NCBI GenBank assembly: GCA_021186555.1
Contig: JAJKFL010000237.1
Span: forward strand, 41,565,258 to 41,629,257
Direction: 5' to 3'
DNA: 64,000 nt
Source: Reticulitermes speratus
Taxonomy: Eukaryota > Arthropoda > Insecta > Blattodea > Rhinotermitidae
A program made the translations under genes and the position numbers. Position 1 is the stretch's first letter. Each line of letters starts with the position of its first letter. The notes under the pieces were generated by a model. That model was given only the letters and a program-made list of their open reading frames with translations. It was not told the origin of the DNA and ran no database searches. This document shows positions 43,789 through 54,850 of the stretch, piece by piece.

Positions 43789-43789
43789 A

Positions 43790-44520
43790 CTTAACGGTAA
43801 AAATCGGCTCTGTGACAGTCATACTTAACGGTGAAAATCGGCTCTGTGACAGTCATACTTAACGGCGAAAATCGGCTCTGTGACAGTCATACTTAACGGT
43901 GAAAATCGGCTCTGTGACAGTCATACTTAACGGTGAAAATCGGCTCTGTGACAGTCATACTTAACGGTGAAAATCGGCTCAGTGACAATCATACTTTACT
44001 TTACGGTGAAAATCAGCTCAGTGAAATTCATAGATTACTTAAAGGTGAAAATCAGCTCAGTGAAAATCATAGTTTACCTAAAGGTGAAAATCGGCTCAGT
44101 GACCATCATACTTAACGGTGAAAATCGGCTCAGTGGAAATCATACTTAACGGTGAAAATCGGCTGTGACAATCACACTTACTTGACGGTGAAATCGGCTC
44201 TGTGACAGTCATACTTAACGGTGAAAATCGGCTCAGTGACAATCATACTTTACTTGACGGTGAAAATCAGCTCAGTGAAAATCATAGATTACTTAAAGGT
44301 GAAAATCAGTTCAGTGAAATTACTAGTTTACCTAAAGGTGAAAATCGGCTCAGTGACCATCATACTTAACGGTGAAAATCGGCTCAGTGGAAATCATACT
44401 TAACGGTGAAAATCGGCTGTTACAATCACACTTTACTTAACGGTGAAAATCGGCTGTGACAATCACACTTTACTTAACGGTGAAATCGGCTCAGTAACAA
44501 TCATACTTTACTTAACGGTG
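43790..44520. repeat. 34-bp tandem array with 254-bp higher-order repeat
   Basis: Unit AACGGTGAAAATCGGCTCTG plus TGACAGTCATACTT with many length variants, about 21 copies. The block starting at 43967 (GTGAAAATCGGCTCAGTGAC then CAATCATACTTTAC) repeats at 44221, a 254-bp period. Confidence 0.92.
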
Positions 44521-44664
44521 TACATTAATTTCTACTCACACCATCCATATTTCTTTAACGGTTTGAGTGAAATTTCGTGTAAGACATCAGCACATAATGC
44601 TGTTCATCGAAATTCTACTTCAGTGAAGGTCAGACTTTTCTTACCGTCATACGTGAAAATACTT

Positions 44665-45084
44665 TTATATGTCTGAAACATTGTGATGTTCAGAAAGTAA
44701 CGTTATGTGTCTGAAACGTTTGTGATGTTCAGAAAGTAACGTTATGTGTCTGAAACGTTGTGATGTTCAGAAAGTAACGTTATGTGTCTGAAACGTTGTG
44801 ATGTTCAGAAAGTAACGTTATGTGTCTGAAACGTTGTGATGTTAGGAAAGTAACGTTATGTGTCTGAAACGTTGTGATGTTCAGAAAGTAACGTTATGTG
44901 TCTGAAACGTTGTGATGTTCAGAAAGTAACGTTATGTGTCTGAAACGTTGTGATGTTCAGAAAGTAACGTTATGTGTCTGAAACGTTGTGATGTTCAGAA
45001 AGTAACGTTATGTGTCTGAAACGTTGTGATGTTCAGAAAGTAACGTTATGTGTCTGAAACGTTGTGATGTTCAGAAAGTAACGT
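44665..45084. repeat. 38-bp tandem array
   Basis: Unit GTGTCTGAAACGTTGTGATG plus TTCAGAAAGTAACGTTAT, about 11 copies, almost identical; one has TTAGGAAAG. Adjacent to, but unlike, the 34-bp array. Confidence 0.95.
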
Positions 45085-45085
45085 T

Positions 45086-45345
45086 CGCCTTGGTGAAATC
45101 TGTGTGTTGCGTCACGGAGTGTACGAGAAAACTCGCAGTACTCTGCCGACTTAATTCAGTTTACCTGTGTAAAAATAGTTTCCTTAGAATTTTGATTTCC
45201 GTTACTTGGAGCTGTATTTTTTGTTAAGAACAAAATGCCGCAGAAAATGATACGGAATTATGTGGATGTGGAAACTGCAATCCGCACTTGGAGTGAGGAA
45301 TGTTCAGTTCAGTTTTAAACCCACGAAACAAGCCGTATGAACCCT
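45086..45345. other. No recognisable feature
   Basis: Short unique spacer between arrays. Confidence 0.45.
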
Positions 45346-48300
45346 TTAAAGCCCAGTGGTTACTATATGTACCACCAGGTTTAACATTCACAAATTCTAC
45401 GTTCTGCCCACACAGTGTATTTATGTGTTTTGTGTGGATCTCAGAACAAACAGCGATTATTTCACTGTACAACATTAACTGACTGGTTTGTATAACTGAG
45501 ACGGAGTGTGTTTACTGCGCGGTACGGACTGTATTTATGTGTTTTGTGTGGATCTCAGAACAAACAGCGATTATTTCACTGTACAGCATTAACTGACTGG
45601 TTTGTATAACTGAGACGGAGTGTGTTTACTGCGCGGTACGGACTGTATTTATGTGTTTTGTGTGGATCTCAGAACAAACAGCTATTATTTCACTGTACAA
45701 CATTAACTGACTGGTTTGTATAACTGAGACGGAGTGTGTTTACTGCGCGGTACGGACTGTATTTATGTGTTTTGTGTGGATCTCAGAACAAACAGCTATT
45801 ATTTCACTGTACAACATTAACTGACTGGTTTGTATAACTGAGACGGAGTGTGTTTACTGCGCGGTACGGACTGTATTTATGTGTTTTGTGTGGATCTCAG
45901 AACAAACAGCGATTATTTCACTGTACAGCATTAACTGACTGGTTTGTATAACTGAGACGGAGTGTGTTTACTGCGCGGTACGGACTGTATTTATGTGTTT
46001 TGTGTGGATCTCAGAACAAACAGCGATTATTTCACTGTACAGCATTAACTGACTGGTTTGTATAACTGAGACGGAGTGTGTTTACTGCGCGGTACGGACT
46101 GTATTTATGTGTTTTGTGTGGATCTCAGAACAAACAGCGATTATTTCACTGTACAGCATTAACTGACTGGTTTGTATAACTGAGACGGAGTGTGTTTACT
46201 GCGCGGTACGGACTGTATTTATGTGTTTTGTGTGGATCTCAGAACAAACAGCTATTATTTCACTGTACAACATTAACTGACTGGTTTGTATAACTGAGAC
46301 GGAGTGTGTTTACTGCGCGGTACGGACTGTATTTATGTGTTTTGTGTGGATCTCAGAACAAACAGCGATTATTTCACTGTACAGCATTAACTGACTGGTT
46401 TGTATAACTGAGACGGAGTGTGTTTACTGCGCGGTACGGACTGTATTTATGTGTTTTGTGTGGATCTCAGAACAAACAGCTATTATTTCACTGTACAACA
46501 TTAACTGACTGGTTTGTATAACTGAGACGGAGTGTGTTTACTGCGCGGTACGGACTGTATTTATGTGTTTTGTGTGGATCTCAGAACAAAGAGCGATTAT
46601 TTCACTGTACAGCATTAACTGACTGGTTTGTATAACTGAGACGGAGTGTGTTTACTGCGCGGTACGGACTGTATTTATGTGTTTTGTGTGGATCTCAGAA
46701 CAAAGAGCGATTATTTCACTGTACAGCATTAACTGACTGGTTTGTATAACTGAGACGGAGTGTGTTTACTGCGCGGTACGGACTGTATTTATGTGTTTTG
46801 TGTGGATCTCAGAACAAACAGCGATTATTTCACTGTACAACATTAACTGACTGGTTTGTATAACTGAGACGGAGTGTGTTTACTGCGCGGTACGGACTGT
46901 ATTTATGTGTTTTGTGTGGATCTCAGAACAAACAGCGATTATTTCACTGTACAGCATTAACTGACTGGTTTGTATAACTGAGACGGAGTGTGTTTACTGC
47001 GCGGTACGGACTGTATTTATGTGTTTTGTGTGGATCTCAGAACAAACAGCGATTATTTTACTGTACAACATTAACTGACTGGTTTGTATAACTGAGACGG
47101 AGTGTGTTTACTGCGCGGTACGGACTGTATTTATGTGTTTTGTGTGGATCTCAGAACAAACAGCGATTATTTCACTGTACAGCATTAACTGACTGGTTTG
47201 TATAACTGAGACGGAGTGTGTTTACTGCGCGGTACGGACTGTATTTATGTGTTTTGTGTGGATCTCAGAACAAACAGCGATTATTTCACTGTACAACATT
47301 AACTGACTGGTTTGTATAACTGAGACGGAGTGTGTTTACTGCGCGGTACGGACTGTATTTATGTGTTTTGTGTGGATCTCAGAACAAACAGCGATTATTT
47401 CACTGTACAGCATTAACTGACTGGTTTGTATAACTGAGACGGAGTGTGTTTACTGCGCGGTACGGACTGTATTTATGTGTTTTGTGTGGATCTCAGAACA
47501 AACAGCGATTATTTAATTGTACAACATTAACTGACTGGTTTGTATAATTGAGACGGAGTGTGTTTACTGCGCGGTACGGACTGTATTTATGTGTTTTGTG
47601 TGGATCTCAGAACAAACAGCGATTATTTCATTGTACAACATTAACTGACTGGTTTGTGTAGCTGAGACGGAGTGTGTTTACTGCGCGGTACGAACTGTAT
47701 TTATGTGTTTTGTGTGGATCTCAGAACAAACAGCGATTATTTCACTGTACAACATTAACTGACTGGTTTGTATAATTGAGACGGAGTGTGTTTACTGCGC
47801 GGTACGGACTGTATTTATGTGTTTTGTGTGGATCTCAGAACAAACAGCGATTATTTCACTGTACAACATTAACTGACTGGTTTGTATAATTGAGACGGAG
47901 TGTGTTTACTGCGCGGTACGGACTGTATTTATGTGTTTTGTGTGGATCTCAGAACAAACAGCGATTATTTCACTGTACAACATTAACTGACTGGTTTGTA
48001 TAATTGAGACGGAGTGTGTTTACTGCGCGGTACGGACTGTATTTATGTGTTTTGTGTGGATCTCAGAACAAACAGCGATTATTTCACTGTACAACATTAA
48101 CTGACTGGTTTGTATAATTGAGACGGAGTGTGTTTACTGCGCGGTACGGACTGTATTTATGTGTTTTGTGTGGATCTCAGAACAAACAGCGATTATTTCA
48201 CTGTACAACATTAACTGACTGGTTTGTATAACTGAGACGGAGTGTGTTTACTGCGCGGTACGGACTGTATTTATGTGTTTTGTGTGGATCTCAGAACAAA

Positions 48301-48975
48301 CAGCGATTATTTTACTGTACAACATTAACTAACTGGTTTGTATAACTGAGACGGAGTGTGTTTACTGCGCGGTACGGACTGTATTTATGTGTTTTGTGTG
48401 GATCTCAGAACAAACAGCGATTATTTCACTGTACAACATTAACTGACTGGTTTGTATAACTGAGACGGAGTGTGTTTACTGCGCGGTACGGACTGTATTT
48501 ATGTGTTTTGTGTGGATCTCAGAACAAACAGTGATTATTTCACTGTACAACATTAACTAACTGGTTTGTATAACTGAGACGGAGTGTGTTTACTGCGCGG
48601 TACGGACTGTATTTATGTGTTTTGTGTGGATCTCAGAACAAACAGCGATTATTTCACTGTACAACATTAACTGACTGGTTTGTATAACTGAGACGGAGTG
48701 TGTTTACTGCGCGGTACGGACTGTATTTATGTGTTTTGTGTGGATCTCAGAACAAACAGCGATTATTTCACTGTACAACATTAACTGACTGGTTTGTATA
48801 ACTGAGACGGAGTGTGTTTACTGCGCGGTACGGACTGTGTTTATGTGTTTTGTGTGGATCTCAGAACAAACAGCGATTATTTCACTGTACAACATTAACT
48901 GACTGGTTTGTTATAACTGAGACGGAGTGTGTTTACTGCGCGGTACGGACTGAGTCTTTATATGTAATTCAGGCC
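45346..48975 (+). repeat. TTAA-type element with 114-bp array, block D (largest)
   Basis: Left end CCCTTTAAAGCCCAGTGG (45346; flank TGAA rather than TTAA), unique left part, then about 31 units of 114 bp (45412-48952), then the right part ACTGAGTCTTTATATGTAAT. Variants are ordered: CGATT/CTATT and ACAACATT/ACAGCATT units alternate on the left, GTATAATTGAG units form a run at 47530-48120, and ACTAACTGG units lie near 48320 and 48560. This indicates local multi-unit duplications. No gene inside. Confidence 0.95.
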
Positions 48976-49334
48976 AGTCTTTGTCATTACGTCACGTCTT
49001 GGTATACGCTCCGTCCCTGCTGAGCTGTCATTTGTCCAGTTTCAGTTACCTGATAAACCTGTAAAGCTCGGTCATTGTAATACGTTAAAATCTCACTGGT
49101 TGCATTTGTCTGATATTCCTAGAGTCATACGACAAGCACAAACACACAGCTTTTGAATGTTAAAGTTGATGGTGTATTGCATTACTCTGAAAGGTGAGCA
49201 TTGGCTTGAAATTCGGCCTGTTTCTTACTTTGTGAGCGGAACGTAAGTTACAGGTGTTTAAAGACACTTGGATAGGAAAGTATTTGCACAGAAAGAGATG
49301 ACATTCCATGGTATATAACGGGGAACTGCGATTT
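48976..49334. other. No recognisable feature
   Basis: Ordinary sequence, no repeat structure seen. Confidence 0.45.
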
Positions 49335-49560
49335 GCACAGGTTACCAGGTATTGTTAGGTTATGTAGGTTACGATGGGCTGGGTATGTAGCGAGGGCTGT
49401 GAAGGTAAGGAATGATCAAGCCTAGGCGTTCTTGGTACAGAGACTTCTTGGAGGATCTGGCAGGAAATGGGAGAATGACATTGAAAAGGACCTGGGGAAT
49501 GTAAGTTGCGGTGATTGGATGTGGCTGGCTGCTGCCAAGCTTCTTGTCCAGTCCTTTGGC
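49335..49560 (+). mobile_element. Diverged non-LTR retrotransposon C-terminal fragment
   Basis: Reads LRWAGYVARA, then a frameshifted stretch, then GRKWENDIEKDLGNV and DWMWLAAA: the same order of residues as [12 protein letters not shown]...[13 protein letters not shown]...DWIDMAQ in the 24-kb copy. It is much more diverged and may be a different LINE subfamily. Confidence 0.6.
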
Positions 49561-49985
49561 GTTAGCTATGCAGCAAGTTGCGTTGTGCTGGGTTTCAGTT
49601 CGTAGTGAAATGTTTATGGAATTTGGACCTTCAGAAGTTTGCGGCGTGTAATGTCGTTAGCCTGTCACGAGAATTGATTAACTGTAAGTCTGCGTCTGTA
49701 GATAGCGCTGGAATTCGGTGCCATAGGCCACCGCCCCTGGGGTCACGATTCCTTGCTTAGATCGGCGTTTACAGTAGGTCATGGTTTGAGACAAGCATTT
49801 TCGTTGTGATGGTCCTTCGTAATGCACCGGGCGAGAATTTAGACAGCAGTTTGAACAGCTGCGTATTTTTCTTCAGTTAACTCCAGAATAATGCTTTGAA
49901 ATATATCAGTACGTTGTTACGGTGCTTGAGTAGTCTTTTTATCTTAGAAGGCTGTACATGTCTGCAGATGGTGTAGCACTGCTAG
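49561..49985. other. No recognisable feature
   Basis: A 60-residue frame at 49578-49760 has no recognised similarity. Confidence 0.45.
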
Positions 49986-49986
49986 C

Positions 49987-50208
49987 CCTTTAAAGCCCAA
50001 GATTACCCTCAATTGTATATAAAGACTCAGTTCGTACCGCGCAGTAAACTGTTATATAAACCAGTCAGTTAATGCTGTACAGTGAAACAATCGCTGTTTG
50101 TTCTGAGATCCACACAAAACACATAAATACACTGTGTGGGCAGAACGTAGAATTTGTAAATGTTAAACCTGGTGGTACATATAGTAACCACTGGGCTTTA
50201 GAGGGTTA
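49987..50208 (-). mobile_element. Single-unit TTAA element (unamplified form)
   Basis: A 222-bp copy with both ends: CCCTTTAAAGCCCA at the left, GGGCTTTAGAGGG at the right followed by TTAA. Only one 114-bp unit lies between them. It shows the presumed ancestral, non-amplified architecture of the family. Confidence 0.85.
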
Positions 50209-50219
50209 ATATACATTGT

Positions 50220-51665
50220 ACATAAATACAGTCCGTACCGCGCAGTAAACACACTCCGTCTCAGTTATACAAACCAGTCAGTTAATGCTGTACAGTGAAA
50301 TAATAGCTGTTTGTTCTGAGATCCACACAAAACACATAAATACAGTCCGTACCGCGCAGTAAACACACTCCGTCTCAGTTATACAAACCAGTCAGTTAAT
50401 GCTGTACAGTGAAATAATCGCTGTTTGTTCTGAGATCCACACAAAACACATAAATACAGTCCGTACCGCACAGTAAACACACTCCGTCTCAGTTATACAA
50501 ACCAGTCAGTTAATGCTGTACAGTGAAATAATCGCTGTTTGTTCTGAGATCCACACAAAACACATAAATACAGTCCGTACCGCGTAGTAAACACACTCCG
50601 TCTCAGTTATACAAACCAGTCAGTTAATGCTGTACAGTGAAATAATCGCTGTTTGTTCTGAGATCCACACAAAACACATAAATACAGTCCGTACCGCGCA
50701 GTAAACACACTCCGTCTCAGTTATACAAACCAGTCAGTTAATGTTGTACAGTGAAATAATGGCTGTTTGTTCTGAGATCCACACAAAACACATAAATACA
50801 GTCCGTACCGCGCAGTAAACACTCCGTCTCAGTTATACAAACCAGTCAGTTAATGTTGTACAGTGAAATAATGGGTGTTTGTTCTGAGATCCACACAAAA
50901 CACATAAATACAGTCCGTACCGCGCAGTAAACACACTCCGTCTCAGTTATACAAACCAGTCAGTTAATGTTGTACAGTGAAATAATCGCTGTTTGTTCTG
51001 AGATCCACACAAAACACATAAATACAGTCCGTACCGCGCAGTAAACATACTCCGTCTCAGTTATATAAACCAGTCAGTTAATGCTGTACAGTGAAATAAT
51101 CGCTGTTTGTTCTGAGATCCACACAAAACACATAAATACAGTCCGTACCGCGCAGTAAACACACTCCGTCTCAGTTATACAAACCAGTCAGTTAATGTTG
51201 TACAGTGAAATAATGGCTGTTTGTTCTGAGATCCACACAAAACACATAAATACAGTCCGTACCGCGCAGTAAACACTCCGTCTCAGTTATACAAACCAGT
51301 CAGTTAATGTTGTACAGTGAAATAATGGCTGTTTGTTCTGAGATCCACACAAAACACATAAATACAGTCCGTACCGCGCAGTAAACACACTCCGTCTCAG
51401 TTATACAAACCAGTCAGTTAATGTTGTACAGTGAAATAATCGCTGTTTGTTCTGAGATCCACACAAAACACATAAATACAGTCCGTACCGCGCAGTAAAC
51501 ATACTCCGTCTCAGTTATATAAACCAGTCAGTTAATGCTGTACAGTGAAATAATCGCTGTTTGTTCTGAGATCCACACAAAACACATAAATACACTGTGT
51601 GGGCAGAACGTAGAATTTGTGAATGTTAAACGTGGTGGTACATATAGTGAGAACTGGGATTTAGG
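50220..51665 (-). repeat. TTAA-type element with 114-bp array, block E
   Basis: About 12 units of 114 bp in minus orientation, then the unique end GGTGGTACATATAGTGAGAA and ATTTAGGGG. The features GTAAACACTCCG (2-bp loss) and GTAAACATACTCCG recur at 50815/51270 and 51047/51501, spacing 454 bp. A four-unit block was thus duplicated as a whole. The outer left end is missing. Confidence 0.93.
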
Positions 51666-52290
51666 GGTTACTAACCTATAAACACTTTACTGTTACTCTT
51701 AGTTACCAGTTGTAGCTACAGTAATGTTTTCCGTGTCTTGTAGCAACTTTGACGTTAGGTGGATTTTGAAACTAATTCATTTGGCAGGATCCTTCTTGAG
51801 AAGCTGATAGTGGCAGATTCAAAGCTTCCGAAATGTTGGCGCCATGTCCATTGCTAATTACTTACCGACGTTTCTGACGGGCATGCTACTTCCATCTTCA
51901 GTGTGTAAACTGTTGTTGGACTGCCAGACACCGAAGATGGAGGAAGCGCGCTCCTGTAAGACGTCGTAACTTCACCAGCCGATGAGACGTTGCATCCGAG
52001 AAGAAATGAATGTTTGTCAATACTGCTGTGAGAGCCTCAAACCTATATTTGCTAGGATTTTACTGTGGAGGGTTTCACTTTAGAAGTATCTTCTTGAAGT
52101 ATAATTTTTAATACGATTTCAGCTAGTATTCCCTGATTCCTCTCTGGTGTTACAGTTCCTCTAGTAAGACCCATATTCACACGTTTGCTAGGCAGCCACA
52201 ACTTCAGGAGGTCAGTAAGTTGTGTTAATTGTCACTGCTGGTTCTGTTGAAGGGTTTTATGGGTTGTGACAACAACAAGACAGTGATCAC
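51666..52290. other. Unassigned; inverted pair of motif fragments
   Basis: At 51835-51905 (CCGACGTTTCTGACG...CTTCCATCTTCAG) and 51928-51970 (CCGAAGATGGAGGAAGC...TAAGACGTCG) there are two decayed, oppositely oriented GAAGATGGA...ACGTCG segments. Confidence 0.4.
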
Positions 52291-52299
52291 AAGTCACTT

Positions 52300-52490
52300 T
52301 AACCAACCAATGCACACTTAGTATTCTTTATTATACAATACAATTTACCATAAAACTAGTCCGACATGTTTCGAATCCCTATATTGGGATCATCATCAGG
52401 GACTAGGATTATGAATTACACAAATTGCAAATCAACAATAATGGTACAATTTAAAGATACAAAAGTTAAAATGTAGAATATCTCAGTTGT
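52300..52490 (-). other. Structured retroelement 3' motif and tail
   Basis: Minus strand at 52362-52402: CTGATGA (exact hammerhead-type core heptamer), T, GATCCC/GGGATT-C stem with loop AATATA, GAAACATGTCGGAC. TTATGGTAAATTG and AATAAAGAATAC follow about 40 nt later. Best core match in the window. Confidence 0.6.
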
Positions 52491-52496
52491 TTTGTG

Positions 52497-52640
52497 GGTC
52501 CATTGTGGCTCACCCAGCCTCCTGTACAATGGGTACCGGGTTATTCCCGGGGGTAAAGCGGCCGGGATGTGGCGTTGTCCACCTACCCCCATCTAGCACC
52601 GAGGTTAAGGAAAGAGTAGAGCCAATGATGCTAAAGGGTC
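52497..52640 (+). mobile_element. SINE type 1, 5'-truncated
   Basis: GGCTCACCCAGCCTCCTGTA, CAATGGGTACCGGG and AGCGGCCGGGATGTGG match the body of the family. The tRNA-like head is missing. Confidence 0.75.
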
Positions 52641-52799
52641 TGCAGCAGTGACTATATTTTCGGGCAAACAAGTACGAAGGAACATAAAATTTTCAATACA
52701 ACCACGACTCGGTCGCCCGAACCTCGTCTGTACGGTACGGACTGGAGCACGTGCCTACGTCCTTGAAGGTCATTTGTACCTCCGCGTGAATCAGAATGG

Positions 52800-53092
52800 C
52801 CTGATGACTGATGATGACTAATGATGACTGATGACTAATGATGACTGATGACTAATGATGACTGATGACTAATGATGACTGATGACTAATGATGACTGAT
52901 GACTAATGATGACTGATGACTAATGATGACTGATGACTAATGATGACTGATGACTAATGATGACTGATGACTAATGATGACTGATGACTAATGATGACTA
53001 ATGACTAATTATGACTAATGATGACTGATGACTAATGATGACTGATGATGACTGATGACTAATGATGACTGATGACTAATGACTGATGACAC
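52800..53092. repeat. 17-bp tandem array abutting a splice acceptor
   Basis: Unit TGATGACTGATGACTAA, about 17 copies with a few shortened units. Each holds ACTAAT and TGAC words like insect branch-point sequences. It ends 14 bp before the exon at 53107. Confidence 0.95.
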
Positions 53093-53106
53093 GTTTGCTG
53101 TTTCAG
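53076..53106 (+). promoter_or_regulatory. Predicted branch point and 3' splice site
   Basis: CTAAT at 53076-53080 lies about 27 nt before the acceptor AG (53105-53106). Between them is ACACGTTTGCTGTTTCAG, a short pyrimidine-rich tract ending in a consensus CAG. The branch-point word is supplied by the last unit of the 17-bp array. Confidence 0.6.
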
Positions 53107-53263
53107 ACGCAGGCTATGCGGATTGTCCGCACCGTGGGCCAGGCCTTTGAGGTGTGCCACAAGTTGTCCATTAACGCACCGACGCCAGATGAAGAAGATC
53201 GGGAAGGAGAAGGTGCCGGCAGCGAACGTGACAGCGAACCATTCAGCGAAAAGCCGAGAAAAG
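53107..53263 (+). CDS. NOS1AP: NOS1AP (CAPON)-like exon, end of PTB domain
   Basis: A 157-bp exon bounded by TGCTGTTTCAG on the left and AAAG|GTCAGT on the right, with phase 0 at its start and one base of the last codon at its end. It encodes TQ followed by [19 protein letters not shown], the diagnostic end of the phosphotyrosine-binding domain of nitric oxide synthase 1 adaptor protein. An acidic, low-complexity linker follows ([20 protein letters not shown]). In animals NOS1AP is a cytoplasmic adaptor: the N-terminal PTB domain binds partner proteins and the C-terminal tail can bind the PDZ domain of neuronal NO synthase. The rest of the PTB domain and the C-terminal region are not in this exon. 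I could not find further exons downstream, and the only candidate upstream is 36430-36756. The first codons before AMR could vary with the partner exon. There is no stop or frameshift. Confidence 0.85.
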
Positions 53264-53555
53264 GTCAGTATTGTCGGGTTGTGTTTGGTTTTGGATACTG
53301 GTAATATTTGGAGAGGTTACAACGTGTAAGGAGAGAGTGTTGTTACACCTGTAAACAGCGAGAGGGCTCCACTGAGTCGTGTGGTGTTTGTGTGTAGTCA
53401 CGTGGCGATGGTCACGGGCCTCCTTGATTACGCATTGCCTGTTCCGTTGTTGACGGGGCCTGGCACTGCCGATCGCTAGTTCGCAGAATGCACACCAGGG
53501 AGCAGGATTGTATTTTACTGGTTAACAGTGATTCCGTTTATGGTCATTGTTAGCA
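53264..53555. other. Intron start downstream of the NOS1AP-like exon
   Basis: Begins with donor GTCAGT. No other signal seen. Confidence 0.6.
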
Positions 53556-53850
53556 ACCCCTGTACGGGCCTGGACAGGCCCTTAGGGTTACAGGAGGTTG
53601 AGGCTCACAGATTTATAGACAATCGGCACATGAAGGTGGTAAGGTTGTCAGCCCTACGCACCGGCCGCCTTTACTCCCCAGGAAATATTCCTGGTGCTCA
53701 TTTCTGTTAGAGGCAGAGTCGACCCCAGGGCCATAGTGCGACCGGAAGGATTATGTCAATGAAAAATTGTAATGACAGCATCGGGAATCGAACCCGCGAC
53801 CTGCCGAATTGTAGCGCAGTGCCTCTACCAACTGCGCCACTGGGTATTTT
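53556..53850 (-). mobile_element. tRNA-derived SINE, fourth variant
   Basis: Minus-strand head CCCAGTGGCGCAGTTGGTAG (A box) with B box GGTTCGATTCCCG. The body contains CCTGGGGAGTAAAGGCGGCC and CTACAGG-type sequence recalling type 1 (GGGGGTAAAGCGGCCGG). The head differs from type 1, so it is a distinct or chimeric family. Confidence 0.75.
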
Positions 53851-54719
53851 TTGTTAAAACCTGTCAACCAAATTTAAGTTTGGTTAAACTCGCCACAAGT
53901 ATAAGTGACACTTTACGTCAAGGTCTAACTACGGTTATGAATGATTTTCAAGCCCGTTCACATACTCGCGAAAAGCGCCTAATAGCTTCGTCATGGTCGT
54001 GCGTCTGTTCGCATTGACGGATTTTCGTGAAATTTGATATTGGGGGGGACTTCTATGAAAAGGTGGCGAGAAATTCCAAATTTGGTTAAAATCGAACAAG
54101 AATTTCGGGTATGTTACGTATGTACGTTTCATTGTTGCGGGCGACACAAAATGTTACGTATGTACGTTTTATTGTTGCGGGCGACAAAATCGCCACAGCG
54201 ACACGTAGCGCAACAATGTACTGCTTTACCATGGCAACAGTGGTTACGGGAACGCGTCACATTCTTCTTAGAATGAGAGATGTTGCAGACAAAAGTTGTA
54301 CATAAAACCAAAACACACATTTTATGTTCAATAACTTTTTCCCGAAAATCGTGCCGTTTATGAGATAATGTGGAAAAATATGGTACAGCCAGACAGGCTG
54401 TAGATGACAATATAACATGCGCATGCGCTTTGCATGTTGTATAACTAAGGCTACAGACACACTCAGAATATGTAATACTTATTGCTTTTACACTGCAATA
54501 ATGGTTACGCGAACGCGCCACAATGTTACGTTAAACGTACATTCCCTGTCTTGTTTGCATATAGATTCGTCTTCCCGACCTGCAAGGTGACCCTGGATAT
54601 GCGAACGTGAACGCCTTGTTTCTGAGGGAAACTGAAGGTGTTATTATCAAGTGTGATGACTGTGATTAGCTTTTGCCCAGCACTTAGCTGTTGTTATTGC
54701 GCGCTGACGGTGTTGATCT
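53851..54719. other. Unassigned; retroelement tail and small duplication
   Basis: Near 53965-54045 CGTGCGTCTGTTCGCATTGA and TTTTCGTGAAATTTGATATT recall the GACA-tailed ends. ATGTTACGTATGTACGTTTC with TTGTTGCGGGCGACA is duplicated in tandem at 54111-54186. CACAATGTTACG/GTTACGGGAACGCGTCAC words also recur at 54240 and 54505. No gene. Confidence 0.45.
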
Positions 54720-54850
54720 TGTTGCCGTGAAGGCGTGTGGAGGGAGTGGAGGTCTAGCTCCACGCATTCTGAACGTCGGCTGTAATAGTGAGTCGTGAGC
54801 CGCATCCCCCTTCCCGGTGCCCATTTTCTAGTTGCTCTGCACTGTCAGAG
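54720..54850 (-). mobile_element. SINE type 1, heavily decayed
   Basis: GCCGTGAAGGCGTGTGGAGG, GAGGTCTAGCTCCACGC and CCGGTGCCCATT follow the 3'-to-5' order of a minus-strand type 1 SINE. Confidence 0.5.

Noticed and set aside
19466-48952. Common origin of the 113-bp and 114-bp arrays
   Set aside because: The lengths are similar but no shared words longer than chance were seen between the two units.
53785-53850. Functional tRNA on the minus strand
   Set aside because: Continues into SINE-like body sequence; the head is diverged from any complete tRNA fold I can draw.
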